A DNA stretch of 27,492 bases from an uncultured Burkholderiaceae bacterium (GTDB taxonomy: Bacteria; Pseudomonadota; Gammaproteobacteria; Burkholderiales; Burkholderiaceae): NCBI GenBank assembly GCA_937871985.1, contig CALMPB010000372.1:1-27492 (forward strand), in the 5' to 3' direction. The translations under genes were made by a program, and so were the position numbers. Under the pieces are notes generated by a model. It was not told the DNA's origin. It did not search any database and worked only from the letters and a program-made list of their open reading frames with translations. Shown piece by piece: positions 1 through 8,917 of this stretch. Position 1 is the first letter of the stretch. Every line of letters begins with the position of its first letter.

Positions 1-65
1 AGGATCCCGACGGCATCATCTTCGACATTTCCGGCAAGGGGTGGCAGGGCACCGGACCGACATAG
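1..65 (+). CDS. VOC-family protein (glyoxalase/dioxygenase superfamily), C-terminal fragment
   Basis: The window opens inside a reading frame whose first complete codon is at base 3 and which ends at a TAG at 63-65. The visible 20 residues begin DPDGIIFDISGKGW. The pattern DPDG-x-x-F-D-[ILV]-x-x-x-G-W is typical of the last strand of vicinal oxygen chelate proteins, the fold of glyoxalase I and extradiol dioxygenases. The substrate and the start lie outside the window. The gene converges with hyuB, whose stop is about 70 bases away. The family call rests only on this short tail, so the frame is fairly secure and the function is not. Confidence 0.55.
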   Translation, partial: DPDGIIFDISGKGWQGTGPT

Positions 66-72
66 CCCCTTT

Positions 73-108
73 CCCCCCTCAATGCCGCGGCACATGCACG
101 GCAGGGGG
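73..108. terminator. possible hairpin between convergent genes
   Basis: Between the stop of the partial VOC gene (65) and the stop of hyuB (135), TGCCG (83-87) pairs with CGGCA (99-103). Outside a 4-base bulge, the C-run 73-78 can pair with the G-run 104-108. There is no clear T-run on either side, so a bidirectional terminator is only a suggestion. Confidence 0.25.
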
Positions 109-134
109 CTTGAGCACACGGCAACGACGCAACG

Positions 135-1904
135 CTATTTCGCCAGCCGCGCCCTTTTCTCCGCCGTCGCGGACTCGTCGACCTGGTATTGAGCGTCCAA
201 CGCAACGCCATACGATTCGAACGCTTCGTCAACGGAAACATACCCCTGGACGACATCGCTCCGTACGAGTTCAGGTGCGCGCAGCCATGGCGAACCATAG
301 CCGCCTCCGCCGCTGCTGTAGACATGCAATTTGTCCCCCGGCGCGACGGGCAGGGCGCTCATTTTCAGGAGCTTGCGCGTCGCTTCTCCAAGACGATGGA
401 ATTCCACGTACCCAGACTGGCCCGCCCCGCCCCCATTCAACCCCCAGGGCGGGCAGAAATGCCGTTCTATGGCTATGCTTGCCGTGCAAGGGGCCGCAAT
501 GCTGTAGACCTTCCTGGTACCCAATCCTCCACGGTTCTGGCCGGCCCCCGCCGAGTCCTCGCGCCACTCGTAGCTTTCGACGATCAAGGGATACAACGCC
601 TCCTGCACCTCGATGGGAATATCCTTGTTGTCGCCATGTCCCTGGGTTTTATAGGGGCCCACGCCGTCACCATGCATCGAACCTCCCCATCCGCCGTGAA
701 CAGTGTCAAAAATATTGAAGTGCCGTCCCGAGCGGGGATCCTTGCCCTTGAATCCATAGACGCCAAACGAGGCATGGTGGCCCGCGGCCACTCTTTCGGG
801 GATGACGGGCGCCATGGCTGCAATGATGGTGTCGATGACGGTGGACAAAGGCAGGCTGTACAGTGCGTACGGGGCCGTGGGACTGGCGCTCAAGAACTTC
901 CCCGGGGGGATCACCACCGTTACCGGCGCGAAGCACCCTTCATTCGCGGGCTCATCCGGTATGACCAGATACTTGAACGCAATCCGCGCGCATACCTCGG
1001 CTCCGCCGAACCGCCCTGAATTGAAAGGCCCCTTAAGCTGGTCCGCAACGTTGGAAAAATCAACGATAAACTCGGATCCCCGAATTTGAATGGCGACACG
1101 CACGGGTATCCGCTTTCCCAGATCGATGCCGTCATCATCCAGAAAACTTTCCATCTCGTAGACGCCGTCAGGAATGGCTTCGACACCGGCGCGAGCCGCC
1201 GCCTCGGCGCTGCGCCAGATCTCGCCTATGGCGTCAAACAGAACGCCGCGCCCGTGCCGTTCAAGCAGGGTCTCAAAAAGCTCGCGGCCTTTCATGCATC
1301 CCGTCAATTGCGCCTCAATATCGCCCAACAACATTTCCGGCAAGCGCGTGTTGTGTTCGATGAGCCGGTAGATTTCTTCCACCCTTTGCCCCCGGCGGAT
1401 CAATTTGACCGACTTGATCTGCAGCCCCTCCTGGAACACTTCGACAGTATCGGTTCCCAGGCATGAACCGGGATATTGACCGCCAATGTCGATCCAGTGT
1501 CCGACGATGGCCATGAACGCGACGATCGTGCCATCGCTGTCGCAGGCCGGCGTGTACATCACCACATTATTCAGATGCTGCCCCAAGGTGCCTGCATGGT
1601 TGGTGATGATCACGTCGCCAGCCTCGATACCCTGCGCCCCATAAGTGGCTATGCCGTCCTGCACGGCCAGGCCGATAAGGTTGGCGAGAAATAACGGTAT
1701 CCCCTGACGGGCCAGGGCAATGCTGCGGCCCTGGGCATCCACCAGCCCGACGGCATAATCCTTGTACTCGTAGATCAGGGGGCTGAATGCCGTACGCATC
1801 AAGTCGGCTTCCACGAGATCGGGGATCGACTGCACCTCGTTGCGAATGATTTCCAGCGTAATGGGATCAACCGCGGCCTTTGCCGCGTTAAGCGTGTCTG
1901 TCAT
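135..1904 (-). CDS. hyuB: hydantoinase B/oxoprolinase family protein (HyuB-like)
   Basis: This encodes 589 residues, the usual length for the family. HyuB is one half of the ATP-dependent hydantoinase/5-oxoprolinase type enzymes (N-methylhydantoinase, acetone and acetophenone carboxylases belong to the same superfamily) and works with HyuA in the cytoplasm. The sequence shows the family opening (DPITLEIIRNEVQSI), a central WGGSMHGDG segment and the glycine-rich end SSGGGGYGSP. The open frame extends upstream to 2003, but the ATG at 1904 is preferred because GAGGAG lies about 6 bases before it and the family homology begins there. The hyuA stop is 10 bases upstream, so the two genes are co-transcribed. 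The exact substrate cannot be read from the sequence. Confidence 0.9.
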   Translation of the reverse strand: MTDTLNAAKAAVDPITLEIIRNEVQSIPDLVEADLMRTAFSPLIYEYKDYAVGLVDAQGRSIALARQGIPLFLANLIGLAVQDGIATYGAQGIEAGDVIITNHAGTLGQHLNNVVMYTPACDSDGTIVAFMAIVGHWIDIGGQYPGSCLGTDTVEVFQEGLQIKSVKLIRRGQRVEEIYRLIEHNTRLPEMLLGDIEAQLTGCMKGRELFETLLERHGRGVLFDAIGEIWRSAEAAARAGVEAIPDGVYEMESFLDDDGIDLGKRIPVRVAIQIRGSEFIVDFSNVADQLKGPFNSGRFGGAEVCARIAFKYLVIPDEPANEGCFAPVTVVIPPGKFLSASPTAPYALYSLPLSTVIDTIIAAMAPVIPERVAAGHHASFGVYGFKGKDPRSGRHFNIFDTVHGGWGGSMHGDGVGPYKTQGHGDNKDIPIEVQEALYPLIVESYEWREDSAGAGQNRGGLGTRKVYSIAAPCTASIAIERHFCPPWGLNGGGAGQSGYVEFHRLGEATRKLLKMSALPVAPGDKLHVYSSGGGGYGSPWLRAPELVRSDVVQGYVSVDEAFESYGVALDAQYQVDESATAEKRARLAK

Positions 1905-1914
1905 GGTGGCTCCT

Positions 1915-3972
1915 CTATGACTGCGTGCCGATACGAATCTTGATTTCGCCCAGCGCGCCAACCTCGAACGCATCGAACGGCCCGACGATTGTCGTGGAGC
2001 CATACTCTTCGATCACAGCCGGGCCGGAGGCCGAAAACCCGACGGGCAGGGTGGCGCGGCTGAACACGGCCGCCTGGAGTTCCGACTTGGATTCGGAGAA
2101 ATAGATCGGGCGGACTGGCGGCGGCGGTGGAGCCTGCGTGCCCGTCACCGCCAGATGCCGAATGTCCGGTTGCGGAGTCCGGGCGAAAGCAGCCGTATGA
2201 AGGGAAACCACTTCGGGCTCCGCCTCGGGATTCACATGGCCGTAGCGTTTCTTATAAACCTCATGGAAAGCGCGCGTCAGAACCACATGGTCATCGCTGG
2301 CCTTGAGCGGCACGCGCACAGTATGCATTTGCCCGACAAATCTCATTTCCACGCTGCGCCTGAATTCAATCGCAATATCCGGAAAATCCGCCAGCATCTC
2401 ATCGGAGAGCAACTGCTCCATCTCGGCGAATGTGCCTTCCAGGTCTTCGATCGTGGTTTCGTCCACTGCTCGCAAAACCGTACGATCCGTATCGCGCCGG
2501 ATATCCGCCAGCAGCATGCCGATCGCAGAGAAATTTCCTGGCTCGGGAGGAATGATCACAACCGGAATATTCATTGCCCGCGCCAACCCCACGGCATGCA
2601 ATGGGCCGCCTCCGCCATACGCGAATAAAGTGAAATCCCTGGGATCGCGGCCGCGTTCGATCGTGATACGCTTGATCGCACCGGCCATGATCACGGCGGC
2701 GATCGAAAGAATCCCGTCCGCCAGCTCAAGCAGCGACTCGCGCCCTTGATATCCCAGGGCATCGCCGATTTTCGACTTCAACGCCTCGGACGCCTTGGCG
2801 ATATCAAGGCCCATTTCTCCGCCCTGGAACCGTTGCGCATTGAGCCTGCCAAGCAATAGATTCGCATCGGTGACCGTCGGCTCGGTTCCGCCGCGCCCAT
2901 AGCAAGCCGGGCCCGGCTGGGAACCCGCGCTCTTTGGCCCCACCCTCAGGCGATTCTGGTCATCCAGCCAGGCAATCGAGCCGCCTCCCGCACCCACCTC
3001 GACAATGTCGACAACCGGAGCGCGAATGGGTATGCCGCGCCCATATCCCCCAACGTAGTAGATCGACTCGACCGCAAACTCGCCCGCCTCCACGAGGGCG
3101 CATTTGGCCGTTGTGCCGCCCATGTCGAAAGCGATGATATTGTCGATGCCAAGCTCTACGCCAAACGCGCTGGCGCCAATGCAGCCGCCGATAGGGCCCG
3201 ACTCCACCAGCAGCACCGGGGCCTTGGCCGCATGAGCGGCGGAAAGCACCCCGCCGTTTGAACCCATCAAATAGAAGCGCCCATTGAAATCGCGCTCGGC
3301 CAACGCGCCGCCAAGAGACGCGATATATCCGCCTATCTTCGGTCCCGCATAAGCATTCGCCGTCACGGTCGCGGTCCGCTCGTATTCGTACCACTCCCGG
3401 GAAAGCTCCGCCCCCGTTGTTATGAAGCACTCCGGCAGCAGGTCGCGGAGCATTGTGGCGACCATCATTTCGTGGGCGGGTTCCAGATAAGAATTGATGA
3501 ATGAGATCGCCACGGCTTTGGCGCCCGAGGCACGGATCGACTCAGCCACCGCACCGACTTCGCCGGCATCGGGCTCGACGATGGGCCGGCCGCTGCCGTC
3601 AATCCGCTCGGTCAATTCGTATCGTCGAACGCGGGGAACCAGAACGGGATCCCGGCGATAGTAAAGGTTGAAGGGTTCCGTACGGTTTCCGCGCCCGAGC
3701 TCGACCACATCGCGGAACCCACGGGTGGTAACCAATGCAATATCGGGCCCCGAGCGCTCCAGGAGAGTGTTGATCACCAGAGTCGTGCCGTGCTTGAAAA
3801 TGGCGGCGGACTCCAGCCGGGTGCCGGTCTTGTCGGCGCCCGCCAATATCCCCTCTATGGGATTGTGATACGTCGTGAGGCTCTTGGTGTACTTCACATT
3901 CCCGCTATCCGGCTCGAATGAGACAAAATCGGTGAACGTCCCACCAGTATCGACCGCTACAAAATTTTTCAT
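1915..3972 (-). CDS. hyuA: hydantoinase A/oxoprolinase family protein (HyuA-like)
   Basis: This is a 685-residue protein of the hydantoinase A / 5-oxoprolinase family, the ATP-using partner of HyuB. The N-terminal phosphate-binding motif DTGGTFTD is at residues 8-15. A second acetate-kinase-like motif FDMGGTTAK lies mid-protein. The FAYGGGGPLHA segment followed by IPPEPGNFSAIG is a hallmark of the family. It ATP-activates a cyclic amide, lactam or ketone for hydrolysis or carboxylation; which one is not evident. The start at 3972 leaves 12 bases to the permease stop, although the ribosome-binding site there is weak (GACGAGAA). The gene lies between its transporter and hyuB, so the imported compound is probably its substrate. 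Confidence 0.9.
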   Translation of the reverse strand: MKNFVAVDTGGTFTDFVSFEPDSGNVKYTKSLTTYHNPIEGILAGADKTGTRLESAAIFKHGTTLVINTLLERSGPDIALVTTRGFRDVVELGRGNRTEPFNLYYRRDPVLVPRVRRYELTERIDGSGRPIVEPDAGEVGAVAESIRASGAKAVAISFINSYLEPAHEMMVATMLRDLLPECFITTGAELSREWYEYERTATVTANAYAGPKIGGYIASLGGALAERDFNGRFYLMGSNGGVLSAAHAAKAPVLLVESGPIGGCIGASAFGVELGIDNIIAFDMGGTTAKCALVEAGEFAVESIYYVGGYGRGIPIRAPVVDIVEVGAGGGSIAWLDDQNRLRVGPKSAGSQPGPACYGRGGTEPTVTDANLLLGRLNAQRFQGGEMGLDIAKASEALKSKIGDALGYQGRESLLELADGILSIAAVIMAGAIKRITIERGRDPRDFTLFAYGGGGPLHAVGLARAMNIPVVIIPPEPGNFSAIGMLLADIRRDTDRTVLRAVDETTIEDLEGTFAEMEQLLSDEMLADFPDIAIEFRRSVEMRFVGQMHTVRVPLKASDDHVVLTRAFHEVYKKRYGHVNPEAEPEVVSLHTAAFARTPQPDIRHLAVTGTQAPPPPPVRPIYFSESKSELQAAVFSRATLPVGFSASGPAVIEEYGSTTIVGPFDAFEVGALGEIKIRIGTQS

Positions 3973-3984
3973 TGGAAATTCTCG

Positions 3985-4809
3985 TCAGGATGTCGCTCGC
4001 GGTTTCCACTGGATCGCAAGACGTTCGATAAAAACCACGCAATAAAACAGCACCACTCCCCAGAAAGACAGCACCGCAATACAGGCAAACGTGCGGATCG
4101 TCTGCAACTGGCTGGCGGCAAACTGCGACAAGTAGCCCAGACCACTTTGTCCCGCCACGAGCTCGCCCACGACAGCGCCAATGGTGGCCAGGGTGATGGA
4201 TAGCTTCAGGCCGGCAAAAATGCTTGGCAGCGCGGTTTGAAATCGGATCTTCCAGAAGATCCGCCAGGAATTGCCTCCCATCACGCGCCCCAGCCGGACC
4301 AGATCCGGATTGATCTCGGTAAGCCCCAGCGCGGAATTTATGATTACGGGAAACACCGCCACCAATAGCGCAAGCAGCGCGTTCAACGTTTGCCCGAATC
4401 CGAACCAGATCAGGAAGAGCGGCGCCACGGCTACCTTGGGGACGGCTTGGGAAACGACCAGGAGCGGATAAAGCATTCGTTCCAGGGTTCGCGAAAAGGC
4501 GATCATGACCGCAATGGGGAAGCCCACCACAATGGACAAGAAAAAGCCCGCCAGAATCTCGCCCAGCGTCACCAGGCTATGCTCCCAGAGCAGCGCCCTT
4601 TGCTCATACACCATCTTGAGCACAACGATCGGGCTCGGCAGGATGAATTCCGGAAGTTTGCTGAATCGGACCACAGCCTCCCACACGACAAAAACCAGGA
4701 CAAACCCAAGGGCGGGCCACATGACAGGCGCGATTCCAATTTCCGGAAGCGCAGGCCGCTTCCGCGCCAGCGCACCCGGAACCTTGGCTTTAGACGGCAA
4801 GCTGGGCAT
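3985..4809 (-). CDS. ABC transporter permease, SsuC/TauC/nitrate type
   Basis: This encodes about 274 residues of a binding-protein-dependent permease of the taurine/nitrate/sulfonate/pyrimidine-precursor group. There are about six hydrophobic segments, beginning around MWPALGFVLVFVVWEAVV. The typical PS(P)-x-V motif appears as LPSPIVVLKM. The cytoplasmic coupling loop has ALPSIFAGLKLS, the equivalent of the EAA loop. The frame is open to 4842, but the ATG at 4809 has a strong AGAGGAGG six bases upstream and reduces the overlap with the ATPase to 20 bases, so it was chosen. It would deliver the substrate for the HyuAB pair encoded just downstream. Confidence 0.9.
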   Translation of the reverse strand: MPSLPSKAKVPGALARKRPALPEIGIAPVMWPALGFVLVFVVWEAVVRFSKLPEFILPSPIVVLKMVYEQRALLWEHSLVTLGEILAGFFLSIVVGFPIAVMIAFSRTLERMLYPLLVVSQAVPKVAVAPLFLIWFGFGQTLNALLALLVAVFPVIINSALGLTEINPDLVRLGRVMGGNSWRIFWKIRFQTALPSIFAGLKLSITLATIGAVVGELVAGQSGLGYLSQFAASQLQTIRTFACIAVLSFWGVVLFYCVVFIERLAIQWKPRATS

Positions 4810-5614
4810 AAGCGCCTCCTCTGACCAGCGCTTCGCGCGCACGCTTTACATAAGCATCGAACACATGCTCGCCGCGAGGCCATTCAGCGCGAGGCCGGGG
4901 CAGATCGATCTGGATATCGTCCGCGATCGTCCCGGGCCGGGCCGACATGACGATGACTCGATCGCCAAGGAACACGGCCTCTTCAATACTATGGGTTACG
5001 AACACCACGGTCATGCTGCATTCGGCCGTAATCCGCGCAACGTCTATGGTGATCTGTTCCCGCGTTATGGCATCCAGAGCGCCAAAGGGCTCGTCCATCA
5101 GCAAAAGGGTCGGCGAATGAACCAATGCCCTGCAAATGGCCACGCGCTGCCGCATTCCTCCCGACAACTGGGACGGATAGCTGCCCGCAAAGCCCCCGAC
5201 GCCCACCATGTCGAGAAGCTTGTGGGCTCTGTCCACGTACGGCCTGGCGTCCTTGCCTCGCATCTCGAGTTGCAGAAGAACGTTGTCCAGCGAAGACCTC
5301 CAATCCAGCAGAAGATCTTTCTGGAACACGACGCCCGCCGAGCTGTTCGGTCCTTGCAGGCGGCTTCCATTGATCAGGACCTCGCCGCCGGTCGGGACAT
5401 CGAGGCCCGCCATGATGGACAGCAACGTACTTTTGCCGCACCCCGACGGCCCAAGGATGCTGACGAAGGATCCCGTCTCGATTTCCAGATCGATGGAGCT
5501 CAGTGCTTCCACATCTCCCTTCCTGCTTCGAAATGTCCGGGATAGATCCTTCAACCGTATATGAGGCGTTGCATCCGTCGCAGCCGCGCCCCGAACGCTG
5601 CTTAGGCCGGACAT
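4790..5614 (-). CDS. ABC transporter ATP-binding protein, SsuB/TauB type
   Basis: This encodes 274 residues with all nucleotide-binding motifs intact: Walker A GPSGCGKST (55-63), Q-loop Gln98, signature LSGGM (150-154), Walker B LLLMDEP (about 170-176) and the switch histidine in VTHSIEEA. It energises the neighbouring permease. The frame is open to 5782, but the upstream extension has no family similarity. The ATG at 5614 gives the expected N-terminus and overlaps the end of the binding-protein gene by 13 bases, suggesting coupled translation. The ribosome-binding site is poor, which fits coupling. Confidence 0.92.
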   Translation of the reverse strand: MSGLSSVRGAAATDATPHIRLKDLSRTFRSRKGDVEALSSIDLEIETGSFVSILGPSGCGKSTLLSIMAGLDVPTGGEVLINGSRLQGPNSSAGVVFQKDLLLDWRSSLDNVLLQLEMRGKDARPYVDRAHKLLDMVGVGGFAGSYPSQLSGGMRQRVAICRALVHSPTLLLMDEPFGALDAITREQITIDVARITAECSMTVVFVTHSIEEAVFLGDRVIVMSARPGTIADDIQIDLPRPRAEWPRGEHVFDAYVKRAREALVRGGAYAQLAV

Positions 5615-6633
5615 TTTTCGACGCTCACTTCCGAAGATGGCTCGAAGGCGGCATTGGAAAACAGAGAGGCCGGATTCACATCCGTCGTGACGAGCCCCAG
5701 CTCCTTGTAGATCCGTACCGTTTCTTGCCAGTCGCTCAGGCTTTGGAGACCATAGGGCTTTCCCTTTTCCGCATCGCTGCATTCGAATGGCACGGCCGCC
5801 TCGAATTGCGCAATGGAAGTCGCCGCATCGGCGCCCGGAACGAACTTGACCGTCGCATCCCCCGCCAGCTTGGGATCGGCATGAAGCAAGCGACTGGCTT
5901 CGTAGGTCGCATGCAGGAACTTCCTGACGATATCGGGATGGTTCTTGAGCGTTTCGGGTGTCGCAATGTACACGTACCCAGGCTCGGGAACGCCGAAGTC
6001 CGCGAACAACAATCCCCTCGATGCTCGTTTGGCGTCGACTCGAGGCAGCGCCCAGGGAACCACGGTGACGGCGCCATCGCTCTGGCCAGAGGCATAGGAA
6101 CTTACCATCGCGCCGGGGTTCGGCACCATGATGTAGTGGTTCGTTGCCGGATCCACCCCGTTCTTCTTCAACACCATCTTCAGGACATTCTCGTAGCTTG
6201 CCCCTGGAACGATGATATTGCGCTTGGTCAAATCGCCGATCGTATGGATATTCGAATCCTTGCCTACGACGACGCCGAAAACATTCTTGCCGTACCGGGC
6301 GCCCACCGCAACGACACGCTGGCCTTTGTCCGCGCTTAATATGACATTGATGCCCAGGGACGATCCAAGTGTCGCAGCGCCCGCAATCAACGAGTTGATC
6401 GTATCCTGGGACGTGCGGCCAGGTACGATCTGCACATCCAGGCCTTCCTTTTCGTACAAGCCCCGCATCTTCGCCAGATACACGGGAGCGTCAATTCCTC
6501 CTGGAATCGACGCGATCTGGTATTTGACCGGAGTGAGCGGCCCGGGGCTGCCTTGAGCCTGGCCAATGGCCAGCATGGAGAAAGCCGCCAGCAACATCGG
6601 CGCAAAACTTCTTTTGAAATTCGAAATAACCAT
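5602..6633 (-). CDS. ABC transporter substrate-binding protein, NMT1/THI5-like (SsuA family)
   Basis: This 343-residue periplasmic binding protein begins with a signal peptide (Lys/Arg start, hydrophobic core LLAAFSMLAIG, likely cleavage after about residue 28). The mature part has the NMT1/SsuA layout: GGIDAPVYLAKMRGLYEKEGL, then a GAATLGSS region where the ligand usually sits, then a second lobe. Relatives bind alkanesulfonates, nitrate, HMP/formylaminopyrimidine or aromatic acids. The ligand here is unknown but is probably the substrate of HyuAB. The ATG at 6633 has AGGAGA at good spacing. It is the first gene of the minus-strand operon and faces the TetR gene. Confidence 0.9.
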   Translation of the reverse strand: MVISNFKRSFAPMLLAAFSMLAIGQAQGSPGPLTPVKYQIASIPGGIDAPVYLAKMRGLYEKEGLDVQIVPGRTSQDTINSLIAGAATLGSSLGINVILSADKGQRVVAVGARYGKNVFGVVVGKDSNIHTIGDLTKRNIIVPGASYENVLKMVLKKNGVDPATNHYIMVPNPGAMVSSYASGQSDGAVTVVPWALPRVDAKRASRGLLFADFGVPEPGYVYIATPETLKNHPDIVRKFLHATYEASRLLHADPKLAGDATVKFVPGADAATSIAQFEAAVPFECSDAEKGKPYGLQSLSDWQETVRIYKELGLVTTDVNPASLFSNAAFEPSSEVSVEKCPA

Positions 6634-6821
6634 GATGTCTCCTACTTTTTATAGTGAAACCGTTGTTGAACGACTCCATCGGTGCATGACAGCCATAAAC
6701 AAGGCCAACCCGAATCTAGCTATCAAAAGCGCATGGCGAAGGGCTACACAGCACCCCTTTTTTTCTGTACCATCTAATAGTGAACCACATTAACTAAATG
6801 CGATCCTAGCACACGCTTTGC

Positions 6822-6848
6822 TAATTTGTATAGCACCTTCACAAATTA
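6822..6848. promoter_or_regulatory. palindromic candidate operator upstream of tetR-family gene
   Basis: TAATTTGT (6822-6829) is repeated as its exact reverse complement ACAAATTA (6841-6848) across an 11-base spacer. It lies 20 bases before the GTG start of the TetR-family gene, within the 235-base divergent gap. TetR-family proteins typically bind such palindromes and control themselves and the divergent operon. Assignment to this regulator is inference. Confidence 0.45.
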
Positions 6849-6868
6849 TTTATCAAGGACATGACTCA

Positions 6869-7594
6869 GTGACAAAGCCCTCAAAAGTGACTACGGCAGC
6901 GCAGCAAAAAGCCCCATTGGAGGCGCGCGGGCCAGGCCGGCCCCCTCGCATCGACAGAGAAAGCATTCTGGCCGCGACCATCGATATGGGCCTGAGCAAC
7001 CTCACCCTTATTTCCATTGCGAAGCGGCTCGGAGTCAGCACCCAGGCGCTCTATCGCTATTTCCCGGATCGGGAGGCGCTCATCGACGTCGTCATCGAAC
7101 AGTTGATGGAACACTATCCGCTACCCGACTACAAGGGTGAAGACTGGTGCGTCTGGGCTTATCGATGGGCGTGCGCCTTATATGAGTTCTACAACGCTCT
7201 TCCCGGCATGGCCGAGCGCGTCATGGCAAGCCCACCCAAAATTCCCGCTGTCCTCGTCCGTTTCGAAACGTCGATCAAGATCGCGCGCGAAACAGGCTTC
7301 GACGAAATCAATGCGTTATGGGCCACGCGGGCCATTACGGAATTCGTCCACACCTGGGTCGCGCGCGAACAGAAACGCGCCGCCGGCGTATCGTCATCCG
7401 GAATGACCTATAACGAAGTCTTGCAGGAGATTGTCAAGGCAAACAAGAGTGTCGGCTTGTCGAGCTTTTCAGCGGCGCTGAAAAGCCGCAAAGCCAAGGA
7501 TGAGGACTCGAGATTCGACTACACGCTGCGCTGCCTGCTGGAGGGTCTCAGCCAGCAAAGGCAAGGCAGCGCAAAAGGCTCGCTAATACCGTAG
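6869..7594 (+). CDS. TetR/AcrR-family transcriptional regulator
   Basis: This encodes 241 residues. The N-terminal DNA-binding domain (about residues 28-75) has the TetR pattern: GRPPRIDRESILAATIDMG, then the helix-turn-helix around LTLISIAKRLGVSTQALYRYF. The remaining part is a helical ligand-binding domain like TetR_C families and is not assignable to a known effector. The frame is open from a TTG at 6818, but the GTG at 6869 has AAGGA eight to nine bases upstream and starts a normal N-terminus. The gene is divergent from the hydantoinase/transporter operon and most probably regulates it. Its stop is only 37 bases from the hppD stop, with no clear terminator. Confidence 0.88.
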   Translation: MTKPSKVTTAAQQKAPLEARGPGRPPRIDRESILAATIDMGLSNLTLISIAKRLGVSTQALYRYFPDREALIDVVIEQLMEHYPLPDYKGEDWCVWAYRWACALYEFYNALPGMAERVMASPPKIPAVLVRFETSIKIARETGFDEINALWATRAITEFVHTWVAREQKRAAGVSSSGMTYNEVLQEIVKANKSVGLSSFSAALKSRKAKDEDSRFDYTLRCLLEGLSQQRQGSAKGSLIP

Positions 7595-7631
7595 GCGGGA
7601 AACGTTCGCGTGAAAGACCGTCGAATACCCA

Positions 7632-8705
7632 CTAAGAACCGCTTATCACGCCGCGCTGTATCTGGTCGCGCTCGATCGATTCGAACAGCGCCTTGAAGTT
7701 GCCCTCGCCGAAACCGTCGTCGCCCTTGCGCTGGATGAACTCGAAGAAAACCGGGCCCAGCAAGGTTTGGGAAAAGATTTGCAGCAGCAAACGCCGATTG
7801 CCCGGCTCGCTGCTGCCATCCAGCAAAATGCCCCGCATGCGCAGGTCGTCGACCGATTCGCCATGGCCCGGCAGGCGGTCTTCCAGCATTTCGTAATACG
7901 TATCGGGCGGCGCTTTCATCAGCTCGACGCCCGCCTTGCGCAAGCTGTCGACGGTGGCGAACAGATCATCGGTAAGCATCGCAATATGCTGGATGCCTTC
8001 GCCGTTGAATTGCATGAGGAACTCTTCGATCTGGCCGCCCCCGCCCGCCTCTTCGTTCAGGGGAATGCGGATCTTGCCATCCGGGGCCGTCATGGCCCGC
8101 GACGTCAGGCCGGTGTATTCGCCCTTGATGTCGAAGTAGCGGATTTCCCTGAAATTGAAGATCTTCTCGTAGAAACCCGCCCAATAGCTCATCCGGCCGC
8201 GATACACATTATGCGTAAGATGATCGATGACCTTGAGTCCGTGTCCGACAGGATGGTGGTCAACGCCCTCGATGAATTCAAAATCGATGTCGTAGATGGC
8301 CTTGCCTTCCGCAAAGCGGTCGATAAGATACAGCGGCGCCCCGCCTATTCCCTTGATGGCCGGCAGGCGCAGCTCCATGGGGCCGGTCGGCAGATCCAGC
8401 GCCTGCGCCCCCAGCTCCAGCGCGCGGGCATAGGCCTTGTGCGCATCCTTTACCCGAAACGCCATGCCACAGGCCGAAGGGCCGTGCTCGGCCGCAAAAT
8501 ACGAGGCCACGCTTTTCGGCTCGTTATTGATGATGAAATTGATTCCGCCCTGGCGGTACAGCGTCACGTCCTTGGAACGATGCACGGCCACCTTGGCAAA
8601 GCCCAGCCGCTCGAACACCGGCTCCAGGGCATTGGGGGTTGGAGAAGCGAACTCGACGAACTCGAAGCCCATCAGGCCCATCGGGTTTTCAAATAAATCG
8701 GCCAC
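7632..8705 (-). CDS. hppD: 4-hydroxyphenylpyruvate dioxygenase
   Basis: The product converts 4-hydroxyphenylpyruvate and O2 to homogentisate and CO2, the second step of tyrosine degradation, in the cytoplasm. It has 357 residues, as in bacterial HPPDs, with the N-terminus [15 protein letters not shown]. The 2-His-1-Glu iron ligands are present: His162 (VIDHLTHNV), His240 (GIQHIAM) and Glu322 ([18 protein letters not shown]). The frame is open to a TTG at 8738, but the GTG at 8705 has AAGGAG exactly six bases upstream and matches family N-termini. No aminotransferase or homogentisate 1,2-dioxygenase gene is in the window. The fumarylacetoacetase at 12238-13587 could serve the end of the same pathway. 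Confidence 0.95.
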   Translation of the reverse strand: MADLFENPMGLMGFEFVEFASPTPNALEPVFERLGFAKVAVHRSKDVTLYRQGGINFIINNEPKSVASYFAAEHGPSACGMAFRVKDAHKAYARALELGAQALDLPTGPMELRLPAIKGIGGAPLYLIDRFAEGKAIYDIDFEFIEGVDHHPVGHGLKVIDHLTHNVYRGRMSYWAGFYEKIFNFREIRYFDIKGEYTGLTSRAMTAPDGKIRIPLNEEAGGGGQIEEFLMQFNGEGIQHIAMLTDDLFATVDSLRKAGVELMKAPPDTYYEMLEDRLPGHGESVDDLRMRGILLDGSSEPGNRRLLLQIFSQTLLGPVFFEFIQRKGDDGFGEGNFKALFESIERDQIQRGVISGS

Positions 8706-8917
8706 AGCCTGCTCCTTTATCCAGTTATCATCGTTCAAACCGTCCCGGCGGGCGGCCGCCGACGCGCTTTGGCGGCGGCTCGCGCCAGGACATCATTGAC
8801 TGGATTGTAATTGGCGCCGCCAGGCATTGCATCCTTGGCCTCACGGCAGCGCCCAGAGCATCTTCACGGGCATCGCGCCGTAATCACCATTCGCGTAGTT
8901 TCCCAGCTTATAGTCGT

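Noticed and set aside
135..718. Long + strand frames at the left edge (41-718, 189-1019)
   Set aside because: They are antisense to hyuB, show no motifs, and have Arg/Pro-rich composition typical of shadow frames.
6861..6872. ATG at 6861 as start of the TetR-family gene
   Set aside because: It is out of frame and stops after three codons (ATG ACT CAG TGA). The GTG at 6869 is in frame and has the AAGGA site.
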